Made by a program: the position numbers and the translations under genes. Shown in pieces: positions 35,249 to 44,363 of a stretch of DNA of 64,000 nucleotides (its first letter is position 1; the number at the start of each line of letters is the position of its first letter). The notes beneath the pieces are model-generated. The model searched no databases, was not told the origin of the DNA, and worked only from the letters and a program-made list of their open reading frames with translations. The stretch comes from Mesorhizobium sp. L-8-3 (GTDB lineage: Bacteria; Pseudomonadota; Alphaproteobacteria; Rhizobiales; Rhizobiaceae): the NCBI RefSeq assembly GCF_016756615.1, contig NZ_AP023262.1:3845501-3909500 (forward strand), given 5' to 3'.

Positions 35249-36228
35249 TGCAGCGCTTGCTCCTCCTGGCGATCGTCGCCGCCCTGGCGATCGCGGCGCC
35301 TTTCTACTTTTACTCGGTGACGCTGATGACGATCATGTGCTTCATCGTCTTCGCGTGCTCGTTCAACCTGCTGCTCGGCTATACCGGCCTGCTCTGCTTC
35401 GGCCATGCGATGTTCTTCGGCGGCGCGGCCTATGTCACCGGCTACGTCCTGAAGACGACGGCCCTGTCGACCGAGTTCGCGATCCTGGCCGGAGGGTTGG
35501 CGGCCGGCCTCCTGGGGACGGTGATCGGTTACCTGACGATGAAGCGGCAGGGTATCCAGTTCGCGATGATCACGCTCGCCTTCTCGCAGTTCATCTATTT
35601 CATCTTGCTGCAGGCGCCGTTCACCGGCGGCGAGGACGGCATGCAGGCAATCCCGCGCAACGATCTGTTCGGCGTGATCGACATCGGCTCGAACCTGACC
35701 TTCTACTACGTGGTGCTGGCGATTACGGCGCTGTGCGTCTTCGTCTACTACCGCGTGGTGCATTCCCCCTACGGCGAAGTGCTGAAGGCCGTTCGCGACA
35801 ACCAGCCCCGGGTCGAGTCGCTCGGCTTCGACCCGGAGAAGGTCAAGCTGGTTTCCTTCATCATCTCCGCGTCGATGGCGGGTATCGCAGGCGGCATGAA
35901 GGCCACGGTCTACCAGTTCGCGACGCTGACCGACGCCTCATGGCCGGTCTCGGGCGAGGTCATCCTGATGACGCTGCTCGGAGGCCTCGGCACGCTCGTG
36001 GGCCCGGTGTTCGGCGCGGCCGGCATCATTCTTCTGAACGACTATCTCGCCGGGTTCGGCGAATGGGCGTTGATCTCACAGGGCGCGATCCTGCTGGCGG
36101 TCATCGTTTTCTTCCGGCGCGGTATCGTCGGGGAACTGTCGGCGCTGCGGCGTTATCTCGCCCGTCGCCCGGCGGCGCCAGAGCGGCCGGTGACCGGAGA
36201 GACAAAGGCGGTCGAAGCCCGCGGCTAA
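35248..36228 (+). CDS. ABC permease (LivM-like), island importer
   Basis: A 326-residue permease with LLGYTGLLCFGHAMFFGGAAYVTGY near residue 45 and ITLAFSQFIYFILLQAPFTGGEDG near 105. These match LivM. Its stop is only 9 bp from the stop of the convergent IclR gene. The cognate binding protein is not here but 3 kb to the right beyond the regulator (39391-40620). Confidence 0.92.
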   Translation: MQRLLLLAIVAALAIAAPFYFYSVTLMTIMCFIVFACSFNLLLGYTGLLCFGHAMFFGGAAYVTGYVLKTTALSTEFAILAGGLAAGLLGTVIGYLTMKRQGIQFAMITLAFSQFIYFILLQAPFTGGEDGMQAIPRNDLFGVIDIGSNLTFYYVVLAITALCVFVYYRVVHSPYGEVLKAVRDNQPRVESLGFDPEKVKLVSFIISASMAGIAGGMKATVYQFATLTDASWPVSGEVILMTLLGGLGTLVGPVFGAAGIILLNDYLAGFGEWALISQGAILLAVIVFFRRGIVGELSALRRYLARRPAAPERPVTGETKAVEARG

Positions 36229-36237
36229 GACGCGCCG

Positions 36238-37014
36238 TCAGAATTCGATGTCGATCGGCTCTTCGAACGGATCGGCCGGCTTGACCGACTTGACCGCGCG
36301 CTGGAGCACCGCGAGGTAACGGTCGTGGTGCTCCAGGAAACGCTCCTTCGCCCCGCCGAGGAACAGCACCGCCGCCTGGTTCTGGATCTTCACCGGCAGC
36401 AGCATCGAGAGCGTGGCGCCGCCGACGAACGGAACGTCCTGCGAATAGCAGTAGCCCTTCTGCCTGATCTCCCGCACCCTCTCCAGGATCGATGGAACCG
36501 TCACCCGCATCGACTTCTCTGAGGCGATGTTGGCGCGCCGCACGATATTGTCGATCTTGTCGTCGGGAAGCGTCGACATCAGCGTCCAGCCGATGCCGGA
36601 CTGGGTCAGCGGCCGCAGCGTGCCCTCCGGGATCACGAAGCGCAGCGCATGGACCGACTGCATGTTCTGCACATATTGCAGGTAGACGTCGTTCTTGGTG
36701 CTGATGCCGACGCCTTCGCCTGTTGCGGCGTGAACGTCGCGCATGGCGTCCAGGACGCGACCCGACCCGAACAACGCGCGCGGCACCCAGTCTCCGAGCG
36801 ACGTCACCTTCGGTGTCGGGAAGTAAACCCGCTCGCGGCGGTCGAAGTTGAGGTAGCCCAGCGTGACCAGCGTCTTGAGCAGGACCGTGGCGCTCGATTG
36901 CGGATAGCCCAGCGCGAGAGCGATTTCCGACATCGAGCGTGGTTGCCTAACCCCTGTGAAATACTCGAGAATCTCGATCGCGCGAGACGCGGACTTGACC
37001 TGTGCGGACTGCAT
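36238..37014 (-). CDS. IclR-family transcriptional regulator
   Basis: A 258-residue regulator. The N-terminal winged helix-turn-helix runs from ASRAIEILEYF to GYLNFDRRERVYFPT, with MSEIALALGYPQSSATVLLKTLVTLGYL as the DNA-binding helices. The C-terminal IclR ligand domain includes LRPLTQSGIGWTLMSTLPD and KGYCYSQDVPFVGGATLSMLLPV. It is the only regulator within the island and lies at its centre. ATG 37014 has AGGAG at 8 bp. A palindrome of the island type (37043-37056) sits 29 bp before this start, suggesting autoregulation. I infer it binds the five TTCAC-N4-GTGAA sites, activating at those with the operator 25 bp upstream of -35. Confidence 0.9.
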   Translation of the reverse strand: MQSAQVKSASRAIEILEYFTGVRQPRSMSEIALALGYPQSSATVLLKTLVTLGYLNFDRRERVYFPTPKVTSLGDWVPRALFGSGRVLDAMRDVHAATGEGVGISTKNDVYLQYVQNMQSVHALRFVIPEGTLRPLTQSGIGWTLMSTLPDDKIDNIVRRANIASEKSMRVTVPSILERVREIRQKGYCYSQDVPFVGGATLSMLLPVKIQNQAAVLFLGGAKERFLEHHDRYLAVLQRAVKSVKPADPFEEPIDIEF

Positions 37015-37042
37015 TCCCGGCTCCTGGCTCCGCCTGGCGAAC

Positions 37043-37056
37043 TTCAGGGATGTGAA
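37043..37056. promoter_or_regulatory. Operator site E between the IclR gene and the first luciferase-like gene
   Basis: TTCAG-GGAT-GTGAA, a palindrome with one mismatch. On the minus strand it lies just upstream of the IclR ribosome-binding site, a position suited to repression. On the plus strand a poor -35 (TGGCAC, 37082-37087) at 25 bp and CAAGGT at 37105-37110 give a weaker version of the site B-D layout. Confidence 0.55.
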
Positions 37057-37205
37057 ACTGCGCCACACGTACAAATGTTTGTGGCACGCGCCGATAGCGC
37101 ATGACAAGGTACTCACCGTCAAGTCCGGCAGGGAGGAATTGCCGCGGGCTTGTTCCCGAACAGCACCTGAGGTGACCCGGCGAAAGCCGGCGGGAAGGAG
37201 GAAAG

Positions 37206-38519
37206 ATGAAGCTCGGCCTTTTCTACGAACATCAGTTGCCTCAGCCTTGGACTGAAGGCAGCGAGCAGAAGCTCTTCAACGACGCGCTCGACCAGATCGA
37301 ACTCGCCGACCGTCTCGGCTTCGACCACATCTGGGAAGTCGAGCACCATTTCCTCGAGGAGTATTCCCATTCTTCGGCGCCCGAAGTCTTCCTCGGCGCG
37401 GTGTCGCAGCGCACGAAGAACGTGCGCATCGGCCACGGCATCTGCCTGTCCTCGCCACGCTACAACCATCCGGCGCGTGTTGCCGAACGCCTTGCGACGC
37501 TGGACCTGATCTCGAATGGTCGCGTCGAATGGGGCACCGGCGAATCCGGCTCGCTGATGGAAATGCAGGGCTTCGGCATCGAGCCGGCGCAGAAGACCGC
37601 GATGTGGCGGGAGGGTGTCGAGCAGACCGCCAACATGATGGCGATGCGCCCTTACCCCGGCTTCGAGGGCCAGTTCTTCTCTATGCCCGTGCGAAACGTC
37701 GTGCCGAAGCCATTGCAAAAGCCGCACCCGCCGATCTGGATGGCATGCTCGCGCCGCGAGAGCATCCTGCGCGCGGCACGGCATGGGGTCGGCGCACTGG
37801 TCTTCGGCTTCGTCGAAGCCTCGCAGGCCAGGCAGTGGCGCGACGAATACTATGCCATCATCAAGTCGGACGAGTGCGTGCCGATCGGCCATTCGGTCAA
37901 CGCCAACTTCGCAACCCTCAACGGCATGATGGTGCACGAGAATCGCGACGAGGCGATCCGGCGCGGCCTCGATGGCTTCCGCTTCTTCGGTTACTCGATC
38001 GCGCATTACGCGGTCTATGGCGAGCACAAGCCGGGCGTCACCAACCTCTGGAAGCGCTTCCAGACGATCAAGGACGACATGAAGGAGACGCCGGGTTCGG
38101 GTTCGATCGGCACGCCGAAGAGCGTGCGCGAGCACCTGAGGGCCTACGCCGATGTCGGCATCGACCAGATGATCTTCATCCAGCAGTCCGGCATGAACCG
38201 GCACGAGCATATCTGCGAGGCGATCGAGCTGTTCGCCCGCGAGGTGATGCCCGAGTTGAAGGAGCGCGAGGACGAACGCGTCGCCCGCAAGGCCGAGGAA
38301 CTCGCGCCTTTCATCGAAAGGGCTCTCGCGCGCAAGCCGCGCACAGCCGAACTCGCGCTCGACGAGGTCCCGAACGTGGAATCGATCGGCATCGTGCTCG
38401 AGCGTCGGTCAGGCAAGAACTACGCGTCGGCCGGCGGGACCTATGCCGACCCGACGCGGGGTGGCGCCATCCCGATGGCATCGCGCGAGACATTCGCCAA
38501 GGCGGCGAAGGCAGGATGA
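37206..38519 (+). CDS. Luciferase-like (LLM) flavin-dependent monooxygenase
   Basis: A TIM-barrel flavin monooxygenase of 437 residues. The N-terminal KLGLFYEHQLPQPW and FDHIWEVEHHFLEEYSHSSAP match the bacterial luciferase family, as do RIGHGICLSSPRYNHPARVAERLATLDLISNGRVEWGTGES and PPIWMACSRRESILRAARHG. It has about 70 extra residues at the C terminus relative to standard members. Such enzymes need FMNH2 from a separate reductase, and one is encoded at 44363. Type II Baeyer-Villiger enzymes of camphor breakdown belong to this superfamily. GGAGGAAAG precedes the ATG. Confidence 0.9.
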   Translation: MKLGLFYEHQLPQPWTEGSEQKLFNDALDQIELADRLGFDHIWEVEHHFLEEYSHSSAPEVFLGAVSQRTKNVRIGHGICLSSPRYNHPARVAERLATLDLISNGRVEWGTGESGSLMEMQGFGIEPAQKTAMWREGVEQTANMMAMRPYPGFEGQFFSMPVRNVVPKPLQKPHPPIWMACSRRESILRAARHGVGALVFGFVEASQARQWRDEYYAIIKSDECVPIGHSVNANFATLNGMMVHENRDEAIRRGLDGFRFFGYSIAHYAVYGEHKPGVTNLWKRFQTIKDDMKETPGSGSIGTPKSVREHLRAYADVGIDQMIFIQQSGMNRHEHICEAIELFAREVMPELKEREDERVARKAEELAPFIERALARKPRTAELALDEVPNVESIGIVLERRSGKNYASAGGTYADPTRGGAIPMASRETFAKAAKAG

Positions 38520-39310
38520 ATGCGTACGCGACAGGAGTGGAACAGGTGACGGGACTGCGCAGGCTCGAAGGGCGTGTGGCGCTGGTGACCGGCGGCGGCC
38601 GGGGCATCGGCCGGGCAATCAGCGAGGCGTTCGCCCGAGAGGGCGCGGCCGTCGGTGTGCTCGACCTCAAGCCGGAGGTCTCCGGCGAGGCGGCGGATGC
38701 GATCAATGCCGCGGGCGGCAAGGCGATCCCGATCGTCGGCAACGTCGCGAAGCGGGACGACCTGTTCGCTGCGGCCGCGAAGCTGAAGGAGGCTTTCGGC
38801 CAGACGACCATCCTGGTCAACAACGCGATGTGGAACCGCTACGGCCCGCTGCTGGAGCAGGACGAGACCACGATCGGTCGCATGATCGACGTCGGATTCA
38901 AGGGCGTGATCTGGGGCTACCAGGCGGTCGTGCCGCAGATGCAGGAGGCGGGCGGCGGAGCGATCGTCAACATCGCCTCGCCGGCGGCGCTCATCGCGAT
39001 GCGGCACGGCATCATGTACAGCGCCGTCAAGGCGGCCGTGCAGGCCGCGACGCGCTCGGGTGCCGCGGAGTTCGGCCCGATGAACATCCGCGTCAATGCG
39101 ATCGCTCCAGGCTCCACACGCACGGACGGAGCGAATCTCGTCGTCGACGAGGCTGGATGGGAACGCCGGCGCCAGAAGGTGCCGCTCGGACGCCTCGGCG
39201 AGCCGGCTGATATCGCCAACGCGGCGGTGTTCCTCGCCAGCGACGAATCCAGCTGGGTCAGCGGCGACATGATGCTCGTCGATGGCGCAATGACTTTCGC
39301 TTTCTCGTGA
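38516..39310 (+). CDS. Short-chain dehydrogenase/reductase
   Basis: A classical SDR of 264 residues. The cofactor motif is TGGGRGIGR, the NNAM segment (ILVNNAMWNRYGP) follows, and the catalytic tetrad includes Ser in NIASPAA and Tyr/Lys in MYSAVKAAV. It ends GDMMLVDGAMTFAFS. ATG 38516 overlaps the luciferase-like gene's stop by 4 bp. It probably oxidises a ring alcohol to the ketone or acts on a ring-opened hydroxy acid; the cofactor preference was not determined. Confidence 0.9.
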   Translation: MNAYATGVEQVTGLRRLEGRVALVTGGGRGIGRAISEAFAREGAAVGVLDLKPEVSGEAADAINAAGGKAIPIVGNVAKRDDLFAAAAKLKEAFGQTTILVNNAMWNRYGPLLEQDETTIGRMIDVGFKGVIWGYQAVVPQMQEAGGGAIVNIASPAALIAMRHGIMYSAVKAAVQAATRSGAAEFGPMNIRVNAIAPGSTRTDGANLVVDEAGWERRRQKVPLGRLGEPADIANAAVFLASDESSWVSGDMMLVDGAMTFAFS

Positions 39311-39390
39311 ACGGGCCGGCGACGGTCGCAGGGTAGTGCAACAGCCTCGCGGACAATCGAGAAAATCCCGCGAGCAACGGAGGAGATGAA

Positions 39391-40620
39391 ATGAGCATTT
39401 CGAAGCGAAGCGCTGTGGTCAGCGCAATCCTGGCGGGCGCGACGATCCTGTCGACGTCGGCCGCGTTCGCCCAGGTCTCGGGCGACATCATCAAGATCGG
39501 CGTGATGAACGACCAGTCCGGACCCTATGCGGACAATGGCGGCCCGGGCGCTGTCGAGGCCGCCAGGATGGCCATCGAGGACTTCGGCGGCGAGGTTGAT
39601 GGCAAGAAGATCGAACTGGTCATTGCCGACGACCAGAACAAGCCCGACATCGGCGTGGCGATCGCGCAGAAATGGGTGGACGAGGAAGGCGTCGATGCGA
39701 TCGTCGGCGGCTCCGCCTCGTCCATCGCCATCGCCATCCAGAAGATTATGGCAGACAAGAAGAAGCCCTATATGCTCGCCGGCACCGCGTCCTCCAGCCT
39801 CACCAACGACGCCTGCTCCCCGATGGGCACGCAGTGGGTACTCGACACCTATTCGCTCGCCAAGGGCGTGATCAAGTCGATGCTGGCAGCCGGCAACGAC
39901 TCCTTCTACTTCATCACCGTCGACTACACCTTCGGCAAGCAGTGGCAGGCCGACGCGACGAAGTTCATCGAAGAGGGCGGCGGCAAGGTGCTGGGTTCGG
40001 TTCTGCACCCGTTGAACACGAACGATTTCTCGTCGTACCTGCTCCAGGCACAGGCGAGCGGCGCGAAGGTGATCGTTCTGGCGAATTCGGGCGCCGACTT
40101 CGCCAACGCCGTGAAGCAGGCGCAGGAGTTCGGCATCCAGGCCGGCGGCCAGCAGGTTGTCGCGCTTGGCCTGCAGATCAACCAGGTCCACGGCATCGGC
40201 CTCGAAGCCGTCAAGGGCATGTCGCTGGTCACCCCGGGCTACTGGGACGTGAGCGACGAGACGCGCGCCTTTGCCGACAAGTTCAAGAAGCGCTTCCGCG
40301 ACCGTGTTCCGAACGAGACCATGTCGGGCACCTACAGCGCGATCACGCACTACCTGAAGTCGGTCAAGGAAGCAGGCACCGACGACGGCGAGAAGGTTGT
40401 CGCCAAGATGCACGAGATGCCGATCAACGACTTCCAGATGAAGGACGTCAAGATCCGCGCCGACGGCCAGGTGATGCGTCCGATGTTTGCGGTGACCGTG
40501 AAGGCGCCGGCGGATGTCAAGCAGCCCTACGACTACTACACCGTCACGGCGACGATTCCCGCCGAGGACGTGTGGCGGCCGGCGAGCGAGAGCACCTGCC
40601 CGCTACTGAAGACGCAGTAA
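39391..40620 (+). CDS. ABC substrate-binding protein, island importer
   Basis: A periplasmic type I binding protein of 409 residues. The signal peptide spans about 1-27 (KR, hydrophobic core, AFA). The mature protein starts with IKIGVMNDQSGPYADNGGPGAVEAARMAIEDFGG, characteristic of the amide/branched-chain family. No other importer lacking a receptor exists in the window, so it is the presumed receptor for the 32831-36228 transporter. GGAGGAG precedes the ATG. Its placement amid catabolic enzymes suggests it binds the pathway's substrate. Confidence 0.92.
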   Translation: MSISKRSAVVSAILAGATILSTSAAFAQVSGDIIKIGVMNDQSGPYADNGGPGAVEAARMAIEDFGGEVDGKKIELVIADDQNKPDIGVAIAQKWVDEEGVDAIVGGSASSIAIAIQKIMADKKKPYMLAGTASSSLTNDACSPMGTQWVLDTYSLAKGVIKSMLAAGNDSFYFITVDYTFGKQWQADATKFIEEGGGKVLGSVLHPLNTNDFSSYLLQAQASGAKVIVLANSGADFANAVKQAQEFGIQAGGQQVVALGLQINQVHGIGLEAVKGMSLVTPGYWDVSDETRAFADKFKKRFRDRVPNETMSGTYSAITHYLKSVKEAGTDDGEKVVAKMHEMPINDFQMKDVKIRADGQVMRPMFAVTVKAPADVKQPYDYYTVTATIPAEDVWRPASESTCPLLKTQ

Positions 40621-40650
40621 AAGCCTCCCAGGGCTCGGGCGGGGGCACTA

Positions 40651-40699
40651 ACGCATGTCTCCCGAAAGTGGGTACCGGTTTCGGGACAAAGACATGCGT
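40651..40699. repeat. Dispersed palindromic repeat, third type (copy 2)
   Basis: The outer stem ACGCATGTCT/AGACATGCGT is perfect, the inner stem TCCCGAAA/TTTCGGGA surrounds GTGGGTACCGG. It matches 11031-11079 closely. It sits in the 169-bp gap after the binding-protein gene and could act as a transcription-attenuating hairpin. Confidence 0.75.
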
Positions 40700-40789
40700 C
40701 AAATCAAAGACCTGCAGCGTGTTGCGTGAGTTCTTCTTCACGCAGCACGCTGTAGCCCCCCGCCACCGCGGGGACGAGAGCGAACCGAA

Positions 40790-41692
40790 ATGACCCTAGA
40801 TGTGCGCTGTATATCCGAACGGCCGGACTTCCTGGGCGAGAGCCCGGTCTGGGACGCCGACAACAACTGGCTTTACTGGGTCGACGGTTTCTCGCGCCTC
40901 GTCCGTCGCTGGGAACCTGCAACCGGGTCGTTCCGCGAATGGTCGACGCCGTCTATGGTCGGGTCTGTCGCGCTCGGCCTGGGAGACTGCGTCGTCGTCG
41001 GCCTGGTCGATGGCATCTTTTCGCTGGATCTCGGCAATTCTTCGCTTGCGCCGCTCCTGAAGCCGGAGCCGGCCGATCCGCTGGTGCGCTTCAACGACGG
41101 CAAGACCGATCGCGACGGGCGTTTCCTGTGCGGCTCGATGGGCATCCATGCCGATCCGCGCGGCATCCTCTGGCGCATCGACGCCGCCGGTCGCCGCGAC
41201 AGTCTCGCCGACGGCATCCGCATCTCCAACGCGCTCTGCTTCAGCCCCGACGGCGCGACCATGTATTTCGCCGACAGCCTGGATCGCACCATACGCGCCT
41301 ATCCCTATGGCGCCGACGGCGTCGGTGAACCGACGATCCTCGTCGACACGGCGCAGTGGAATTCCGGTCCGGACGGCGCCACCGTCGACAGTGACGGCTG
41401 CATATGGGCCACCCTGGTTCAGGTCGGCAAGATCGCCCGCATCACGCCCGATGGACGGTTGGACCGGATGATCGATGCGCCCGTCGACCTGCCGTCCTCG
41501 GTCGCCTTCGGTGGCGATGACATGGCGACGCTGTTCGTCACCTCGATCAAGGACTCCGGATCCGGCCGCGCCGTCTCCAAACATCCCGACGGCGGCAAGC
41601 TCTTCGCGATCGACGGCCTCGCCGCCCGCGGCATTGCGGAAGCGCGCTTCGGACAATCCGCGCTCGAGAACAACAAGACGGAAGCCGCCTGA
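40790..41692 (+). CDS. SMP-30/gluconolactonase-family lactonase
   Basis: A six-bladed propeller hydrolase of 300 residues. The metal ligands typical of the family are visible: Glu17 in LGESPVW, Asn102 in RFNDGK, Asn in ISNALCFSPDG and Asp in GPDGATVDSDG. These enzymes hydrolyse lactones with a divalent metal. In this island it would open a lactone produced by a Baeyer-Villiger step. The next gene's start directly abuts its stop (41692/41693). Confidence 0.9.
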   Translation: MTLDVRCISERPDFLGESPVWDADNNWLYWVDGFSRLVRRWEPATGSFREWSTPSMVGSVALGLGDCVVVGLVDGIFSLDLGNSSLAPLLKPEPADPLVRFNDGKTDRDGRFLCGSMGIHADPRGILWRIDAAGRRDSLADGIRISNALCFSPDGATMYFADSLDRTIRAYPYGADGVGEPTILVDTAQWNSGPDGATVDSDGCIWATLVQVGKIARITPDGRLDRMIDAPVDLPSSVAFGGDDMATLFVTSIKDSGSGRAVSKHPDGGKLFAIDGLAARGIAEARFGQSALENNKTEAA

Positions 41693-43816
41693 ATGCTCAC
41701 ACGCACCGAATCTCTATCCGCGCTGCTTTCGCCGTCCTCGGTGGCGCTCGTCGGCGCATCCGACGACGTCACCCGCATCGGTGGGCGGCCCCTGCGCTAC
41801 CTGCGCGAGGGCGGCTTCGCCGGCGCTGTCTATCCGGTGAATCCCCGGCGCGACACGGTGCAGGGGCTGAAGGCATATTCTTCCATCGGCGCGCTCCCCG
41901 AAACGCCCGATGTCGCGATCCTGGCTGTTCCGGCGGCCGGCACGGTGCAGGCGGTGCGCGAATGCGCCGAGCGTGGCACGAAGGCAGCGATCGTCTTCAC
42001 CGCCGGGTTCGCCGAGACCGGCGACGAAGGCCGGGCGCTACAGGACGAGATGGTGTCGGTTGCCCGCGCCTCGGGAATGCGGTTGCTGGGACCGAACTGC
42101 CTTGGCGTGTTCAACTCCTCCATCGGCTTCTACGGCACCTTCTCGGCGATGCTCGACACGGGGCTCGTGAAGCCCGGCCCGATCGGCATCGTCTCGCAGA
42201 GCGGGGCCTATGGTTCGCATCTCATGTATCTCGCGCGCCTGCGCGGTCTCGGCATGAGCCACCTGATCACCACAGGCAACGAGTGCGACATCGACGTGGG
42301 GGAGGCGCTGCGCTGGACGGTCGAGCAGCCCGACATCAACGTCGTCATGGCCTATGCCGAGGGCATCAAGGACCGCGACACCTTCATCGAGGCGCTGGAG
42401 GTGGCGCGCCAGCGCCGCAAGGCGATCGTCTTCATGAAGGTCGGGCGCTCCGAAGTCGGCGCGCATGCGGTGAGCTCGCACACCGCCGCACTTGCCGGTT
42501 CCGACGCGATCTTCGACGCCGTGTTTCGCCAGTACGGTGTCTGGCGCGCCTCGACGACGGCAGAGCAGCTGGACATCGTCGCGGCCTGCGCGCGCGGCGT
42601 CTATCCCAAGAGCAACTCGCTCGGCATCTTCACCATGTCCGGCGGCTTCGGCATCCAGATGGCCGACGACGCGGAGGTCGCCGGCCTGGACGTCAAGCCG
42701 ATGCCTGAGAAGGCGCAGGAAGAGCTGAAGGCGATGCTTCCCTATGCCTCGCCGCGCAATCCGGTCGACGCCACGGCGCAGGCCGTCACCGACCTGCCGC
42801 TGATGACCAGCTTCATCTCGGCGATGCTGGAAAAAGGCGACTACGGCTTTTTCGCCGGCATCTTCGGCAGCGGTCCGGCCAGCCCGACCTTTTCCGGCAA
42901 GCTGCGGCAGGCGCTGGAGACGGCGGCTACGGCGTCGCGCGACACGATCATGACGCTGACGATGACAGCTCCGGACGAGATCGTGCGCACCTATGAGGAC
43001 AAGGGCTTCATCGTCGCGCAGGACGGTTTCGCGCTGATCAGGACGCTCGGAGCGATGGTGCACTTTAGCGAGAGCTTCGAGCGTGCCGGAAAGGCCGCCG
43101 CAACGGCGCCCCTTCCGGCGCCCGTCGATCTCGGGACGGATGCGTTGAGCGAACTCGCCGCCAAGAAGATCCTCTCCGAGGCGGGCATCACCTTCCCTTC
43201 GGACCGGCTTGTGCCGCCAGGCGGAGACATCCGCGCCGCGGCCGATGCGGTCGGCTACCCGCAGGTGCTCAAGGTCGTTTCGGCCGACATCGCTCACAAG
43301 ACCGAGATCGGCGGGGTCATCGTCGGCGTGAAGGACGCGGACGAGGCGGAGGGCGGCTTCGCCGCCATCCTTGCCCGCGCCGCCGAGAAGCGGCCGGATG
43401 CGCGCATCGACGGCGTGATGGTCGCGCCGATGGTAGCCGGCGGCGTCGAGACGATCGCGGGCGTCGTGAGCGACCCGGTCTTCGGCCCCGTTGTCATGTT
43501 CGGCCTGGGGGGCGTCTTCGTCGAGGTGCTGAAGGACGTGACCTTCCGTGTCGCGCCGTTCGACACGGTCGAGGCGCATCGTATGATCCGCGAGATCCGC
43601 GGCTACGCGATGCTGGAAGGCGTGCGCGGCGCGCCGCCGGCCGACGTCGATGCGCTCGCCGAGATGCTTTCGGCGCTGTCGCGCTTCGCCGCGGCCAACG
43701 CGGACCGGATCGACAGCATCGACCTCAATCCCGTGCGTGTGCTGGAAAAGGGCAAGGGCGTGGTGGCGCTCGACGCGCTGATCGTGCCGCGCGGTGCCGT
43801 GGTGGAGGGCCATTGA
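41693..43816 (+). CDS. Acyl-CoA synthetase (NDP-forming), fused acetate-CoA-ligase type
   Basis: A 707-residue fusion of the alpha (CoA-binding) and beta (ATP-grasp) parts of ADP-forming acyl-CoA synthetase. The CoA-binding domain starts with LLSPSSVALVGASDD, and MRLLGPNCLGVFNS follows. The phosphorylated His is His263 in VSSHTAALAGSDAIFDAVF. The ATP-grasp domain begins near SELAAKKILSEAGI, with VLKVVSADIAHKTEIGGV. It makes or uses an acyl-CoA with ADP/phosphate, unlike the AMP-forming ligase at 27957. The two together give the pathway two CoA-activation steps. Confidence 0.92.
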   Translation: MLTRTESLSALLSPSSVALVGASDDVTRIGGRPLRYLREGGFAGAVYPVNPRRDTVQGLKAYSSIGALPETPDVAILAVPAAGTVQAVRECAERGTKAAIVFTAGFAETGDEGRALQDEMVSVARASGMRLLGPNCLGVFNSSIGFYGTFSAMLDTGLVKPGPIGIVSQSGAYGSHLMYLARLRGLGMSHLITTGNECDIDVGEALRWTVEQPDINVVMAYAEGIKDRDTFIEALEVARQRRKAIVFMKVGRSEVGAHAVSSHTAALAGSDAIFDAVFRQYGVWRASTTAEQLDIVAACARGVYPKSNSLGIFTMSGGFGIQMADDAEVAGLDVKPMPEKAQEELKAMLPYASPRNPVDATAQAVTDLPLMTSFISAMLEKGDYGFFAGIFGSGPASPTFSGKLRQALETAATASRDTIMTLTMTAPDEIVRTYEDKGFIVAQDGFALIRTLGAMVHFSESFERAGKAAATAPLPAPVDLGTDALSELAAKKILSEAGITFPSDRLVPPGGDIRAAADAVGYPQVLKVVSADIAHKTEIGGVIVGVKDADEAEGGFAAILARAAEKRPDARIDGVMVAPMVAGGVETIAGVVSDPVFGPVVMFGLGGVFVEVLKDVTFRVAPFDTVEAHRMIREIRGYAMLEGVRGAPPADVDALAEMLSALSRFAAANADRIDSIDLNPVRVLEKGKGVVALDALIVPRGAVVEGH

Positions 43817-43817
43817 G

Positions 43818-44363
43818 ATGGAAAGCGCGAAACTGCAGGAACTGCTCGACCGTGAGGCGATCCGCGACTGCCTCTACCGCTATTGCCGCGGCATCGACCG
43901 CGCCGACGAGGAGGCGCTGCGCAGCTCGTACTGGCCGGATGCGCACGACCGCCACGGCGCCTATGTCGGCTCCGCCGAGGGCTTCATCCAGATGGCGCTC
44001 GGCGTGTTCAAGACCGGTCCGCGCAACATCCACCAGGTCTCCAACATCCTGATCGAATTCCAGGGCCCGGCGCAGGCCGCGGTCGAGACCTATTTCACCG
44101 CGCTGCAGCGGGCGCCCGACCGCGAAGGGGTGATCCGCCAGGTGCTGCTCTGCGGCCGCTACTGCGATCGGTTCGAGAAGCGCGGAGACGAGTGGCGCGT
44201 CGCCGACCGCACCGTGGTCTACGACTGGGTCGAGGAGCAGACGCCCCCGGACAAGACGGAAGTCGACCGCTTCGGCCTCCGTCAGCCTATCGGCTGCGCT
44301 CGTCCGGACGATCCGGTCTATGCGCTGCTTTCGGCCAAGGCGAACGCCACCGCAACCGACTGA
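43818..44363 (+). CDS. SnoaL-like / NTF2-fold protein
   Basis: A 181-residue protein beginning MESAKLQELLDREAIRDCLYRYCRGIDRADEEALRSSYW, the SnoaL_4/limonene-epoxide-hydrolase-like fold signature. A DRHGAYVGSAEGF loop, an IHQVSNILIEF strand and a DRFEKRGDEWRVADRTVVYDW strand follow. Members are small hydratases, isomerases or non-catalytic partners. ATG 43818 lies one base after the synthetase stop. Its end overlaps the flavin reductase start. Function in the pathway is unknown; an epoxide or isomerisation step is possible. Confidence 0.8.
   Translation: MESAKLQELLDREAIRDCLYRYCRGIDRADEEALRSSYWPDAHDRHGAYVGSAEGFIQMALGVFKTGPRNIHQVSNILIEFQGPAQAAVETYFTALQRAPDREGVIRQVLLCGRYCDRFEKRGDEWRVADRTVVYDWVEEQTPPDKTEVDRFGLRQPIGCARPDDPVYALLSAKANATATD

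Noticed and set aside
37079..37107. TTGTGG with 17 bp to TGACAA as a promoter for the first luciferase-like gene
   Set aside because: The hexamers are poor and the distance to operator E (22 bp) departs from the 25-26 bp of the other sites.
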